In this document: positions 35,557-47,512 of the stretch, piece by piece
How positions within the stretch are numbered: the stretch's first letter is position 1
How the letters are laid out: each line of letters opens with the position of its first letter
Assembly: GCA_015680685.1 (NCBI GenBank)
Contig: MNCI01029312.1
Span: forward strand, 181,291 to 245,290
Reading direction: 5' to 3'
Length of the DNA stretch: 64,000 nucleotides
Source of the DNA: Gnetum montanum
Lineage: Eukaryota > Streptophyta > Gnetopsida > Gnetales > Gnetaceae
Program-made: the position numbers and the translations under genes
The notes under the pieces: generated by a model
Databases searched by the model: none
What the model saw: the letters and a program-made list of their open reading frames with translations, nothing else
What the model was told of the DNA's origin: nothing

Positions 35557-36185
35557 TGAAACACCACAAAATTTTAGGTCTTAGCATCTCAAATGAAAAT
35601 TTGGCTAAGTGTCAAAATGGTGGCACTTTGCCCAAATTTTTCTAAGTGTTCAGTGTAGTCAGCTTCAACTACCAAATTTCCAAAATTTTTCTAAGTGTTA
35701 GAATGATAGCACTTTCTGCAAATTTTTCTAAGTGTTAAAACTTGGCAAATTTTTCTAAGTATTGGTGCTATGCTCCCCAGCATAGCTAGCATAGCATGCA
35801 TTAAGGCCTATTTTGTGGAATTTTTCTAAGTGTTGTGCTACACCTAACACTATAGTTGTTATGCTCTACTACACTCTAGAGTGTAGCAAGTGTAGCCAAC
35901 ATACAAATGGTTAGTTTTGTAGAATTTTATAAGTGTTATGCTATGCTTCCATTACCCCTGCTACAGTCTAGAACATAGCTAGCATAGCACACTTTTTAGT
36001 GGCTAGTTTTGCCTAAGTATCAAGCACGAAGATGTCAATCTAGTTTAGCATGGAAGAGACATCTAGCAGATTTTCTAGCTCCTAAGGCTATCCCTCTTAC
36101 TACACTCTAGAGCATAACCAGCATAGCAAGAACAAGGATTATAGTCTTAATGAGATTCTTCTAAGTGTCCATGCTATTCTCTATC

Positions 36186-36500
36186 CCTGAGGAGTGTTCC
36201 ATGTCCTACACATAACATGGGACAAGCATAGTAGCTAGTGTCTCATGTTTTGCACCTAACACGGGATGAGCATAGCAACCAACATTCCATGTTATGCACA
36301 TAACACAAGACAAGCATAGTGGCCAGTGTCCCATGTTTCACATGTAACATGAGAAGAGTGTAGCAACCAACGTCCCATGTTCCACATGTAACATGGGATG
36401 AGCATAGTAGCCAGTGTTCCATGTTCTGCATATAAGATGGGATGAGCATAGTAACCAGCATCCCATGTTTCATACGTAACATAGGATGAGCATAGCAGCC
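36186..36500 (+). repeat. About 47-bp tandem array with internal palindromes in the A 5' LTR
   Basis: Seven units, each with a TCCCATGTTC/CACATGTAACATGGGA inverted pair followed by TGAGCATAGTAGCCAGTG. Each unit can fold into a 9-10-bp stem. The 3' LTR of A has none, and the C LTRs have a single worn unit (55370-55430, 62960-63020). Confidence 0.75.
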
Positions 36501-36629
36501 AAAGTTAGAAAATTTTTGAACTTTTTCTAGTCACCTACAGACTTAGAAAATTTTCTAAATTTTTCTTGTGGTCTCACCTACCACAGTGCCACGTGGCATC
36601 CGATCTACATTTTGGACTAATCTTAGCCC

Positions 36630-36639
36630 TATATATATC
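36630..36639 (+). promoter_or_regulatory. TATA box of A 5' LTR
   Basis: CCCTATATATATCCC, at the place where the C LTRs have TATAAATACCC (minus strand). It is followed by the conserved CCCCAATGTTT. It is missing from the A 3' LTR because of the 700-base difference. Confidence 0.6.
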
Positions 36640-37340
36640 CCTATGCCCCAATGTTTCGAGTGGTTGGCTTCAATTTTTTACCAATGAGGTAGTTGGCACT
36701 TTGGCATCTTAGCTCCATGGGCAAACAGGTCCCAGAGCACATCACACTGGCAAAGAGGTATAGCTACACTACATGGTATACCATAGCCCTATCACAACCC
36801 TACAGAACATCACATAGTACATGGTGGTGATCAAGCTAGCAAGTATAGTTCATCATAGTGAGCACTAAACTTCATGGCCTAACACCATCGAGACTGTGAC
36901 TATGTACCCACTGTGCCTATCATACATTGTGTACCTTTTGAAATCCTTTTGGAATTATCTATGCTCCCTCTTTTGGGGTGCTACACTTCTATTCTCAAAT
37001 TCTCTTGCATTTCTCAAGCATTTCTCTTTGGTATTCAGCATAACACTTGTATTTTCTCTCTTTTTCATATGTATTTGCACATTTACATCATTATTCTTAG
37101 GCCAAGACACCTTGCTACACTCTAGCTTAGCTAGTCTCAGTGTCTGCACGTAACACAATATAAACCCTTCTTACATATAGTTGTTCCAACATGAAACAAG
37201 TCCTTGTCTAATCAACCATACCATTCAGAGAACCTCATTTGCATTTCCTAGCATAGCCCTCACATGGATTTAGGGTTAGGTTGTATGCCGGCTAACCTTT
37301 AGGTGTTCCAACTACCAACATTTTCGAATGTCATAGTTTT

Positions 37341-37358
37341 TAGTGCTAGAAGAAGGCC
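37341..37358 (+). other. Primer binding site of element A
   Basis: TAGTGCTAGAAGAAGGCC, five bases past the LTR end. It matches the PBS of F, D and C. Confidence 0.7.
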
Positions 37359-37804
37359 AACCATTTCCTTCTACAATTTTTGATTGGCACTTAACCAAAA
37401 CTCTGGATGCTCTGAAGAGTGTAACAAGTTCTCATAGCATAGCAAGCTCTGGCGTAGTGAGCGTGACAAGCTCAAGCATAGCAAGCATGGCAAGCTCCAG
37501 CATAGTAGTCATAGCACCAAAGTTAGCCATTTTCAACAACTTTCATACTTAAGCATTTTTTCTACATTTTCATACTTAGCATGTTTTTTGCATTTTCATA
37601 CTTAGCCAAATTTTCTATAGTTTTACACTTAGTCAATTTTTTGCAGTTTTCATACTTAGCCATTTTTTGCATTTTTACACTTAGCCATTTTTCTACATTT
37701 CTATACTTAGCCATTTTTTCTACTACCAGCAAACTTAGTCACCTTTTTTGCAGCTTTTAGAGTTAGCCATTTTTTGCAAAAAAACAACTCCAATGACTTG
37801 ATCT
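37359..37804 (+). repeat. Leader of element A with about 25-bp repeats
   Basis: 37535-37780 holds nine or so units of TTTTCTACATTTTCATACTT followed by AGCCA. The reverse-oriented leader of C (61600-61860) carries the same repeat. 37410-37520 has GCATAGCAAGCTC repeats. Non-coding. Confidence 0.7.
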
Positions 37805-40620
37805 ATGAACATGAATCCAAATCAACCTTCCACATCAATGTCTAACATATTTGACATCATGATCCACCAAAGGTGTGCCGCACTATGCCACAAACAATAC
37901 AACTTTGTTTGTTCCAAAATCCAAGTAGGATTACTAGTGGATCACCTTGACCTAGAGGTAAAACAAGATTATGAATGATTCCATTGGAGTAGATGGGAGT
38001 ACAACCTCTTCTTGTTTGACATAATCCCACTCACAGAATCCTACCACCAGTTGTTGTCCCAACTCATCTATGCAAATAATCAGGATGCAGGAACAACCTA
38101 TGATGAAGCCTCATAGGAGGAAGAAGATGAGTTCAAGGCTTACTCTGAATGTGAGAGCCCCCTCTACACCATCTTCCAAAAATTGCTCCCCAATATGGTC
38201 CCTCCTTAATTCAATTCACTTGTCCTCTTTGAGATGGTAACCATGCCAATTTGGCCTTCCTTGCAAGAAACCACTAGATTTTTCCAACCCTATGCTCATG
38301 TAGGGGCCACCTCCCAACCCTAGATGATTCAAGCATCCCACATCCCACTTTTCTCATTGATGCCCATGGCATCCATCCAACCTACTCATGTGTGGTCCAC
38401 CTCAGTCTCGTGTCCATCCCTTAGCTAATACATCAACTAAACCCATCCACTACAATGTTAAACTAGCAATGCCAGTCTACTACAACATTAAACTGGTAAT
38501 GACCATCTACTACAATGTTAAACTAGCAAACTCCACAACCAAAAATCTAACCCTATGTTGTACATCCAACACAACCCCAACCAATGCAATCGGTTGGCAC
38601 ATCCCCAAGCTTGGATTAGGCATTCTAGCTAATCCAAATCTTAATGGAGGAGATCAACCAACTCAAGGCTACCTCCTCCATCACCATCAAGGTGATGGAC
38701 TTCTACTAAGACTATCCCATAAGTCCTATGATACCACCTCTAACTCTCCCAACTAGGGTCTAGCTATATCAACTCATTAAGTACAATGGTGAAGGGGACC
38801 CCAACATACACTTGGTCACATTTTGGTCTAAGTGCCTACTCCTTCAAGCTTGGCCCTATGTCATCATGCATGTGTTCCCCATGTCACTCACTAGCAAGGT
38901 GTTAGACTGGTATCATGTACTATCCAAGGCCTCAATCTCTTCTTTGGAGGATCTCATAAGCCAATTTGTAACATGCTTCAAGTACAACCCAAAGCCTGAA
39001 GCAACCATCAACCAACTCATGTACGTCAAGTAGGGGCCCCTAAAGACCATGGCCAAATTCATCCAATAATGGAGTGCCACCTTGCAAGAGATCTATGAAC
39101 CCCTAGTAGAGACACACCTATTGACCAACTTCAAGGGTGCAGTTCATCAAGTCCAAATTGTATTATCTGGCCCCAAAGTCTCCTAGCCAAGCCTTTATCC
39201 AAACGAAAGGCATAGAAGAGGCAGTGCAAGCTAGAAATGACCCAGCCTACATGGCCTACAGAAACCAACATGCGCGTAAGTAAAATGCAATAGTGGAAAT
39301 AGTAGCTGCAAGCATGAAAGTAACCAATTGGGGCCCAATGGCTAAGCTGCCCAAGGCCCTAGCTCACAAAACCACCAACTCTAGTGCCAACTTACCTACA
39401 TTGGTAGGGGCCATCCTAAGGTCCAAATTTCAACACAAGGATCACTTAAAGTATACACACACTGCTACTGATGGAACCCTCTGAACTATTGGAGCAACTC
39501 CTAAAATTTGGGTAAATCCAATACAAACACATATCAAAGATTGCCTATTAAAAACATGATAGGTACTATGAACTACTGAGGAAGCCTGCCTTAGTAGTAC
39601 CGAACAAGCCCTTAGTCCCACAACACTTCAAGCTAGATTAATACTTTAATTCTCACTAGTTGTCTAATCATAGTATAGATAGCTGTCATGATTTGCAGGA
39701 GGACCTACAAAGAATGATAGAACAGGACCAACTGGTGCTTGACATAGCAAGCTAATTCAATGCAGATGATGTCCCCTATGTCATAAACTCCATTAGCATA
39801 GGTAGCATGTACAAACCTATGCAACAACCTTTTGTGATCTATGTGCCTCCTAATAAGGCAAGGATCCCATCAACCTCCATAAGTAAGAGGCCTCCCTTTG
39901 TTATCAAAGTGCCACCTTGGCCACCCACCGTACCCTTTGCAGTCAAGGTTCCATTGCAACCATATGCTAAGATGTTAAACTAGCATGACACAGCAACAAC
40001 AATTGATAAGAAACCTTTTTTCATTAAGGCGCCACAACAAGTTGGCCCTACAACAACTCCTAAACCATCATTTGCCATAAGGAAGCCACAATGTGATGGC
40101 CCCTCACCTACCCAAAGCCCAATAGTGGATAATGTCTTGGTTCCTCCTCCTTCTAGGGTCAACCCCACTAGCAACTAGGGTAGGCCTACAAAATGGCAAC
40201 ACAAGAGGATGAATTAGCATATCACAACCCCCATGGTCAAAGAAAAGGCCATAACTAGCAAGCAACAACTAAAAACTAGGGCTCCTACCCCCAAGCAGGC
40301 TAAGCAATCCAATCTTAAGTCCCTTTTGCAAGAGATTAGTCTCTCAAGTTGCATGGAGGAAGTCAAGGCCAACACAACAACTGATGACAAGGACTTCATT
40401 GCTACACTAACCTAGGTGAAACAAATTCTCAAGTAAAAGAACACAACTTTAAGCTTGTACAACTTGTTCATGACCTCATCTAAACACTACCAAGCATTGG
40501 CCTGAATGTTGGCCTCCATTCCTATTCTAGAGGACATTCCTATAGGTGAGGCATCCATCTGTGTAGTGATGTTGCTCCTTGCACCATAGGAATCAGGATC
40601 CACATCCCTAGCATTTCATG
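37805..40620 (+). pseudogene. gag: Gag and gag-protease linker of element A
   Basis: The first Met (37805) opens MNMNPNQPSTSMSNIFDIMI, then KQYNFVCSKIQVGL. 38440-38525 carries three TACAATGTTAAACTAGCAA-like repeats inside the frame. The Retrotrans_gag core at 38780-39180 reads LVTFWSKCLLLQAWPYVIM, FPMSLTSKVLDWYHVLSK, FKYNPKPEATINQLMYVK and EIYEPLVETHLLTNFKG. The C-terminal block has MEPSELLEQLL-type residues near 39475, followed by a Lys/Pro/Val-rich linker. A few stops, mostly TAG for Gln or Trp, interrupt an otherwise well-kept frame. Confidence 0.85.
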
Positions 40621-41024
40621 ATGAGATAGTCAAGGTCAAGCCTAAATGAGGGTAGGTCACTATAGCTCCACTATCCATTAGCATACATGTTGGGTAATGC
40701 ACCATCTGTAGAGTGCATTTCAATGATGGTACAACAACAAATGTAGTCCTGTACTTTTTCATCAATAAGCTAGGCCTATAAAATGAAATCAAGCTGACCA
40801 AAACCATGTGTCTAGAATCCTTTAATAGATCATGTGTCACTATCAAGGGTACAATCAACTTAGCCTTTATGGAAGGAGAGCAATTCCCCACTAGTGTAGA
40901 TTTTTCTATCATAGAAGAGATGTCAAGCTTCAACCTAATCTTGGGTAGGCCTTGGCTAGCTCAACTATGTACCATATCCTCTCCCATCAACCAAGAAATC
41001 CACCTTTCATATGAAGGTGGTTAA
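40621..41024 (+). pseudogene. Aspartic protease of element A
   Basis: VHFNDGTTTNVVLYFFINKL is followed after a shift by CLESFNRSCVTIKGTINLAF, FPTSVDFSIIEEMSSFNLIL and GRPWLAQL. The ILGRPWL block is perfect. The residue aligned with the first Asp of D and F is Asn here, as in C. It is the last protein domain of the element. Confidence 0.85.
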
Positions 41025-41500
41025 GTTATCATTCATGGTGATAACACCTCCTCTCTAGTTATTCACAACATAGACATGGCACAAGTATTGAAGGTGGAGT
41101 TTCTTGGTGATGCACCTATGGCAACCAATGCAACACCTAAGGCTGATACACTTGAATAAGCAGTTGAAGCCAATAGCCTCTCAAAGGATCCTAAGCCTTG
41201 CACACCTCCTAATCCACTCCTAATTTGAAAGCAACTACATGATCAAGACTTTTCCTTGGCCAAAAACATGCTAAGTGCCTACTACCCCTTGGCTCCATGG
41301 GGCATGCATTTTTGGTTTTTTCTTGCATTGCATTTGTTCATGCATTTACATTTTACTTGCTTGCCTATTTTACACATTGCTTCACTTTGTTTACACATTT
41401 CTACTTTGTTTACGCATCCATCCACTTATCTTACACATTGCATTTGAAAAAACATCAAAAACACATAAAAATTAAAACAAATAACATAAAACTACAAAAA
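41025..41500 (+). other. Post-protease linker and T-rich/A-rich stretch of element A
   Basis: 41025-41250 continues the acidic linker (EVEFLGDAPMATNATPK-like). 41283-41440 is T-rich and open in three frames; one reads MHFWFFLALHLFMHLHFTC, almost the same as the C copy (57958-58143, minus). Openness in several frames suggests composition rather than coding. 41445-41500 is A-rich. Confidence 0.5.
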
Positions 41501-42300
41501 CACATGGCCCAAAAAGGCCTTAAACTAGCCCATAGCCTAGAACAACCTAAAACTATCACTTTTTGCATTGCTTTCCTTTCATTTATGCATTTTAAATTTG
41601 TTTATGAAAAGTACCCCTTATGGTTGTTTTTCTAGTTGATTTTTGTAGGATCTTGTAGGAACTTGTTTTGTAGGATCTTGTAGGAACTTGTTTTGTAGGA
41701 TCTTGTAGGATCTTGTTTTGTAGGATCTTGTGAGATATGATACACAAGAAAGGTAAGCACTTGTCTATCATGACACAAACAACTAGCATAGATAGTCTGC
41801 TATGACTATAAATTGGCACAGATTGTTCTTGGGTCATGATGTTAAACTGGCACAATATGTCATCCACTATGATGTTAAACTAGCACCCAGCAGTCTGCTA
41901 GGACTATAAACTTGCACATCACAGTCTGCAAGGAGCTTAAACTAGGTTCACGGTCTACTAGGACTTTAAAATGGCATGTTGTTGATCTGTTGGAGCACCT
42001 ACCATTGGTGAAACCCTTGGGGCATTCATAGCATCATCACCTCCTACCATTCTACTGATCTTTTGGAGCACCTACCACTACTGTAGCCTTCAAAGGACTT
42101 GTAGCATCATCACCTTGGCACTTTCATTACCTTCCTAAACACTTGCAACTACCACAACATTTGACACATTTGCAACATCCTCACATCTAGTACTTGCAAC
42201 ATCTTCACATCTGGCATTTTCACTTGCATTTCACATTTTGTGGTTTTCTTGTCTTCTCAAATTTGTGTTTGCAAGATGAAGCCTCAGATGCGGTCATGCA
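41501..42300 (+). repeat. Repeat-bearing 3' region of element A
   Basis: 41636-41740: three to four units of GTAGGATCTTGTAGGAACTT followed by GTTTT (25 bases). 41770-41970: five TATGATGTTAAACTGGCAC-type units, complementary to the TAGTTTAA...CATAGT repeats of D and C. 42000-42130: two GATC/GTTGGAGCACCTACCA units. No RT, RNase H or integrase. Confidence 0.7.
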
Positions 42301-43214
42301 AAGATGCATCTCTTTGCAATAGCAAGTCACTACATTGCTCCAATGTGCATGATTAGACTAGTTAAACCACTCAAGAGTGCACATCCCCCTCATCCCATTA
42401 TAGTCTATGCACATCCACTCCTTCATCCCAATAGCCTCTCATCCCTTGCATACTCATGATTACACATCCCTCATATGAATACGTACTATTACACACATGG
42501 CATTCTCCTCACGTTAATCATAGAAAACATGGTAGACATAATGCAACTCATCCTATGTGGAGCCTCTGTTGGCTGGTCAAAGCCCATATAGATGTAATGC
42601 AACTCATTCTTGGAAGGAAACATCTATCATATAAATGCGATGTGATTACATCAAAACAAAACCCACCTACTTGATGGACAACTTGCAACTAACATTCAAC
42701 AGTAAGCTAAATCCAATGGAGGTTCACCTTGCAACAAAGCAAAGAATAAAAAAAATAAGAAAAAAACAAACAAGAAAAAAATGAAAAAAAGAAAAGAAAG
42801 AAATAAAGAAAATGGAGAAGCACATCCCCAAGCAAATTGACAATGTTGTAGCTTTGCAACAAGCCTAGCCTTGGATCAACTTTGACTCTATCATGAGTAC
42901 TCTGACAAGAGGTCAATGCTTCAAGGGCAAGCCATTTCATGCCATGGTCACCATCAGCTGTGCTGACTTTGCATTTTACATCATAATCCACTATTTTCAT
43001 TTCATTTCCACTATTTACATTTCATCTCCCTAGCATTTCCTATACCTCTTGCCCCTCAACATATCCTTATTCCCTCAACACTATTAAACATGGTGAAAAG
43101 ACACTTGATTAGGTACTGATAAGTAATGTTGATGCCATGTCTACTATGGTGTTTTGTAATTCTTTGTCGATGTCTCTCGAGCCACTCCTCCAAACGTCAA
43201 TAAAGAGGAACCAT
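42301..43214 (+). other. Conserved 3' block, A-rich stretch and polypurine tract of element A
   Basis: 42310-42680 is shared with C and D; the best-kept phrase is TGGTCAAAGCCCATATAGAT, then GGAAACATCTATCAT. 42745-42815 is nearly all A with some G. 43148-43214 ends in AATAAAGAGGAACCAT, the polypurine tract. Together with the first LTR bases it forms the inverted repeat TGGTGTTTTG.../...AAAACACCA. Confidence 0.6.
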
Positions 43215-44276
43215 TAAAACACCAAAAAATTTTGGGTATTAGCATCTCGACTGCAAATTTGGCTAAGTGTTAAAATAGTGGCACTTTGCTCAAAATTTTC
43301 TAAGTGTTGAGTGTAGTCAACTTCAACTGCCAGATTTGCAAGATTTTTGTAAGTGTTAGAACAATGACACTTTCTGCAAATTTTTCTAAGTGTCAAAACT
43401 TGGAAAATTTTTCTAAATGTTGGTGCAAAATTTTCCCCAACATAGCTAGCATAGCATGCATGAAGGCCTATTTTGCAAAATTTTTTAAGTGTCATCAATT
43501 GCTACAGAAATTTTTCTAAGTGTTTTGCTACGTCTGACACTATAGTTGTTACACTCTACTACACTCTAGAGTGTAGCAAGCATAGCTAACACACAAATGT
43601 AATCCATTGGCACTTTCATTTGGCATTTGGCACTTTGGCATCTTGGCACTTAGCTCCATCGGTGAATGAGGCCCAAAGCACACCACATTGGCAAAGAGGC
43701 ATAACTACATTACATGGTACACTGCAGCCCTATTGTAGCCCTATAGAACATCGCATGGTACACCATGGTTATCAACTTGGTAGGCATAGTTCATCATAGA
43801 GAGCACTAGACTTCATGGCCTGACATCACCAAGACTATGACTATGCTCCTACTACGGCGATTATACACAATGTATCTTTTGAGACCCTTTTGGACTTAGC
43901 TATGCTCCCCCTTTTAGGGTGGTGCAATTCTATTCTCAAATTCTCTTGCATTTCTCAAGCATTTATCTTTGGTATTCAACATAACACTTATATTTTCTTA
44001 CTTTTTCATACATATTTACACATTTACATCATTTTTCTCAGGCTGAGACACCCTGCTATGCTCTAACTTAGCCAATCTTGGTGTCAATGTGTAATGCAAT
44101 ATAAACCATTCTTACATATGGTCATTCTAGCACCACATAAGTCCCTGTCTAATCAACTAGACCATTTAGGAAACCTCATTTCCATTTCTTAGAATGACCC
44201 TCACACAGATTTGAGTTTAGGTTGTATGTCTGTTGACCTCTTAGTGTTCCAGCCATTGATTTTTTTGGACATCACA
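43215..44276 (+). repeat. 3' LTR of element A (shortened)
   Basis: Starts TAAAACACCAAAAAATTTT (originally TGAAACACC) and ends GGACATCACA. It lacks the 700-base block with the 47-bp array and TATA box present in the 5' LTR. Confidence 0.85.
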
Positions 44277-44281
44277 GTGAT
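44277..44281. other. Right target-site duplication of element A (GTGAT)
   Basis: One transition away from GTAAT at 35552-35556. It belongs to the Thr codon of D RT (RFI-T). Confidence 0.75.
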
Positions 44282-45225
44282 AAACCTATGTATGAATTTT
44301 AGTCTACCCTACAACATTGTAGCTCCTTAAGGTTAGCCAATGGCACTAAGTTGGTTATGGCCTTAACCCTGTTAAGATCTACATGTATACCTACTTTCAA
44401 TACTACAAAGTTGAGCATCCTACCTGTCCTAATGTCAAAAACACACTTCTTAGGGTTTAGCCTAAGCTCATGTTTTAAGAAGAATTTAAACACTAAGTCT
44501 AAATCATTTGCATGGTTGTGGGCCACTCTAGACTTTGCCACAATATCATCTATGTAGTCATGTAATTGCTTAAGATGTATGTCATTGTGCATTGATATGT
44601 TGCTCCTATGTTTTTAATCCAAAAGGAATCATGGTGTAGAAAAACATACCCTAGGGGGTCATGAAGGTTCTACTAAGCTAGTGCTTAGGGTTGATCCTAA
44701 TCTAGTTATAGCCCCAGAACCTATCCATGAAGGACAACAAGGCATGTCTAGCCATGTTATTGACTAGTTGATTGATACTAGGAAATAAGTTATCTTTGAT
44801 AGTTGCCTTGTTTAGGTCCTAGAAGTCTATGCAAATGCATATACTTCCATTTTTCTTAAGCATAACTATGATGTTGGAGATGTAATCTACATAGTCAACA
44901 ACCCAGATTAAACTAGCTTTGTAAAGCTTGGTGATTTTATCATGGACTACCAATGCCACCTCAAGTCAAACCTTGCATGTTTTTTATTTAACTGGTTTGA
45001 TGCAAGGATTGAGGATGATGTTATGTTGGACTAACCAGGGATCTAGGCTCAACATGTCTTCATATGAGCATGCAAACACTTTAATGTTATTGTTGAGTAC
45101 TCTAGCGATGTCTTGAGCATGCTGGGGTTCTAGTAAGGAACTTAATTTTAAAGTTCTCACCTCACCATTATGTGTTGCCATAGGAATCTCAATAAGAGGA
45201 TCCTCTATGACGTCCCCCACACCTA
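44282..45225 (-). pseudogene. Reverse transcriptase of element D (N-terminal to connection)
   Basis: Minus-strand order: pre-RT VLNNNIKVFACSYEDMLSLD and WLVQHNIILNPCIKPVK (45000-45220); FLDLNKATIKDNLFPSINQ; LLSFMDRFWGYN; FYTMIPFGLKT near 44625; YIDDIVAKSRVAHNHANDLD; LRLNPKKCVFDIRTGRMLNF and VDLNRVKAITNL. The Y-I-D-D motif is intact. The domain is cut at 44281 by A and resumes at 35551. Confidence 0.9.
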
Positions 45226-46770
45226 GGTCAAAAGCCTTAACTAGATAATCAAGCCAGTCTAGTGGTGCTTCTATGGATGCTATGTACTCATTGTAGGTGG
45301 TAGGCTCAAGGTCTAGGAAATGAGGGTCAATGCATCACTTAATATCACCATGAGGCCTCATGAGGACCAAAGGTGAGAAGATATACTCATGCATAGCCAT
45401 ATCATGTTCCTACAAAATAAACCAGAAAAACATCAAGTGATACCTATTTTAACAAAGTTAATATGCATGAATGAGAAAAGTAATCCAATGAAAGTTGTTT
45501 AAGAATGCATGCAAATTGCTATGGAAGGTAAACATGTTCATGCTAGTTTTAGGCCTTGGAAGGTCTTATGCATGTGAGTTTTAGGCCTTGGCATGCTATG
45601 CAGTTTCCCAGTTAAAGGCCATGGTGGACCATAGTAGTAGTTTAAGGTCATTCTGGACCAAAGTGATAGTTTTAGACCATTCCGAGCCAAAATGGTGGGG
45701 ATAGTTTAAGGTCATTATAGGCCATGATGATAGTTTATGGCCATTCCAAGCCATAATGATAGTTTAGAACCATTCTAAGTCGAACCAATTATATTTTAGT
45801 TTAAATACTTGATAGGTCCCATGCTAGTTTAAAGTCATAGTGGGAGGGTCGATCCTAGTTTTTGGTCATTTTGGGCCATGTGTTGCTATTTTTAATGTCA
45901 TAGTAGGCCAAGGTGGTAGTTTAAGGCCATTCCAAGCCACAGTGAGAGGATTAAAAGTGATAGTTTTAGGTCATTCTAGGCTGATGGTTATGGAAAGTAA
46001 TAATTTTAGGCCATTCTAAGTTATTGTGATAGTTTCAGGCCATTTTGGGCCATAATGACAGTTTAAGGCCATTCTAGGCCACGATGATAGTTTAGGGCCA
46101 TTTTGAGTTGTTGTAATAGTTTAAGGCCATTTTGAGCTACAATGATAGTTTAAGGCCATTCTGGGCCACAATGATAGTTTAGGGCCATTCCAAGTTGTAG
46201 CAATAGTTTAAGGATATTTTGGGCCACATATTGCTAGTTTACGGCTATTCCAAGCCACATATTGCTAGTTTAAGGCCATTCTAGGCCATAGCGATAGTTT
46301 AAGGCCATTACGAGTCATAGTGCTAGTTTAAGCCCATACCAAGCCATGCATGCCATAGTTTAAGGCCATTTTGGGCCACGTCAATAGGATTAACATGGGT
46401 AGTATAAAGTCATTCTGGGTCATAGTGATAGTTTAAGGCTATTTTAGGCCATGTGTTGCTATGTCTCTTCTTGGTAATTTTTGCATTTATAATTTTTATG
46501 CACTTTGATATTTTTCATGCATTAATCTAATAACTACAAAAGGGTAAATTGAATAAGAAAATGCATTAACAAAGTGGATGAATACATAAACAAAGCAAAT
46601 AGATGTGTAAACAAAGCGAGCCAATGCGTAATAACATAGGCAAAAATACGTAGAAAATAATGCTAATCTAAGCAAAAAAATGCAGCATGAGCAACAAGTA
46701 GAATACAGGATGCACAAAAGAGAATAGCAGGTGGGTGCCTAGCACATTTTGGACTAAGGGGATACCTTAG
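45226..46770 (-). repeat. Protease-RT spacer of element D with 29-bp tandem repeat
   Basis: 45540-46465 consists of about 28 imperfect copies of GATAGTTTAAGGCCATTCTG plus GGCCACAAT (29 bases), best ordered at 46020-46330. Left of it, 45226-45420 retains the open linker to RT. Right of it, 46490-46720 is the A-rich/T-rich stretch. Non-coding. The position equals the intron of Ogre-type elements. Confidence 0.8.
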
Positions 46771-47512
46771 TCATGCAATTGCTTCCTAACCTAATGTGGG
46801 TTAGGAGGTGCATAGGGTTTGGATTGCACTATTCAGTAGTCTCCTTGATCCTCTCTTGCTTTGCTAAAGGGAAGTTCTACCCAAACGGATCCTCTAGTAT
46901 GTCACTAGCTTCTTCTATCTTTTTAGATGTGTCCACCTCATGCATCTCATCATTTGCCGTAGGTGCATCATCAAGAAATTCAAGTTCCAAACCTTTCTCC
47001 ATATCTATGTTATTGATGGCCAAAGGGATAGCGATATTACCATTGATGACAACTTAGTCACCTTTGTATGGAAGGTGGATTTCTTGATGAATCGGAGAGG
47101 AGATAGCTCATAATTCAACTAGCCAAGGTTTGCCTAATATTAAGTTAAAGCCTGGCATTTCCTCTATGATAATGAATTTAGTAGTGATGGGGAATTTCTC
47201 CCCTACTATAAAAGATATAGTTATAGTGCCCTTGATGAAAACACATGATCCATTGAAGGACTTCAGGCATGTGGTTTTTCTTGGCTTCATTTGATCTATG
47301 AGGCCCAGTTTATCCACAATGGCATACAGTATTACATTTGTTGCTACCCCACCATCAACATGCACTTGGTGAATTTTACATTGCTTGACATATATGGTGT
47401 CGAATATGGGGGCTATTATGACCTCACCCCTCTTGGGATTGATCTTAATTATCTCATCATGAAATGCTAGGGATGTGGAACTTGATTTTTGTGGTGTGGA
47501 AGGTAACATCAC
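46771..47512 (-). pseudogene. Aspartic protease of element D
   Basis: 134 open residues (47108-47512): KINPKRGEVIIAPIF, KQCKIHQVHVDGGVATNVIL, CLKSFNGSCVFIKGTITISF and MPGFNLILGKPWLVEL. The Asp-Gly-Gly active-site triplet and the ILG.PWL block are intact; this is the best-kept protease here. The tail to 46771 holds the acidic linker (GLELEFLDDAPTANDEMH). Confidence 0.9.

Larger units (their letters stand above)
35557..37335 (+). repeat. 5' LTR of element A
   Basis: Starts TGAAACACCACAAAATTTT, ends ATGTCATA (originally ...CATCACA). 1779 bases against 1062 in the 3' LTR. The extra 700 bases (about 35905-36655) hold a 47-bp tandem array and the TATA box. The rest aligns well, including GGCACTTTGGCATCTTAGCTCC and the AATTCTCTTGCATTTCTCAA stretch. 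Confidence 0.85.
35557..44276 (+). mobile_element. Non-autonomous gag-protease LTR element A, nested in D
   Basis: TG...CA LTRs, PBS, leader repeats, gag, protease, repeat spacer, polypurine tract, LTR; 8.7 kb in total. From protease end to 3' LTR there are only 2.2 kb, with no RT, RNase H or integrase motif in any frame. C (minus, from 54496) has the same composition and spacing, so the loss is probably a family trait rather than a private deletion. Confidence 0.8.

Noticed and set aside
36243-36482. Minus-strand repetitive ORF rich in Cys, His and Met
   Set aside because: It is a read-through of the 47-bp LTR tandem array.
36186-36500. Possible CRISPR array
   Set aside because: Repeats are contiguous with no unique spacers, and the context is a plant LTR. 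The same holds for the 29-bp array at 45540-46465.
36896-37153. Open frames of 67-85 residues in the A LTR on both strands
   Set aside because: They lie inside the LTR, are not kept in the partner LTR (43900-44100), and resemble no protein.
41297-41635. 112-residue hydrophobic ORF as a membrane protein gene
   Set aside because: It overlaps two other open frames of similar size in a T-rich stretch; composition explains it better than coding.
42740-42815. A-rich stretch as a LINE/SINE poly-A tail
   Set aside because: No LINE or SINE body precedes it and no target duplication surrounds it; it lies inside A, ahead of its 3' LTR.
46773-47057. Plus-strand 94-residue ORF (and similar at 58187-58477, 47559-47843, 58962-59243)
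   Set aside because: These are shadows on the strand opposite to the protease and gag of D and C, whose frames match known family blocks.
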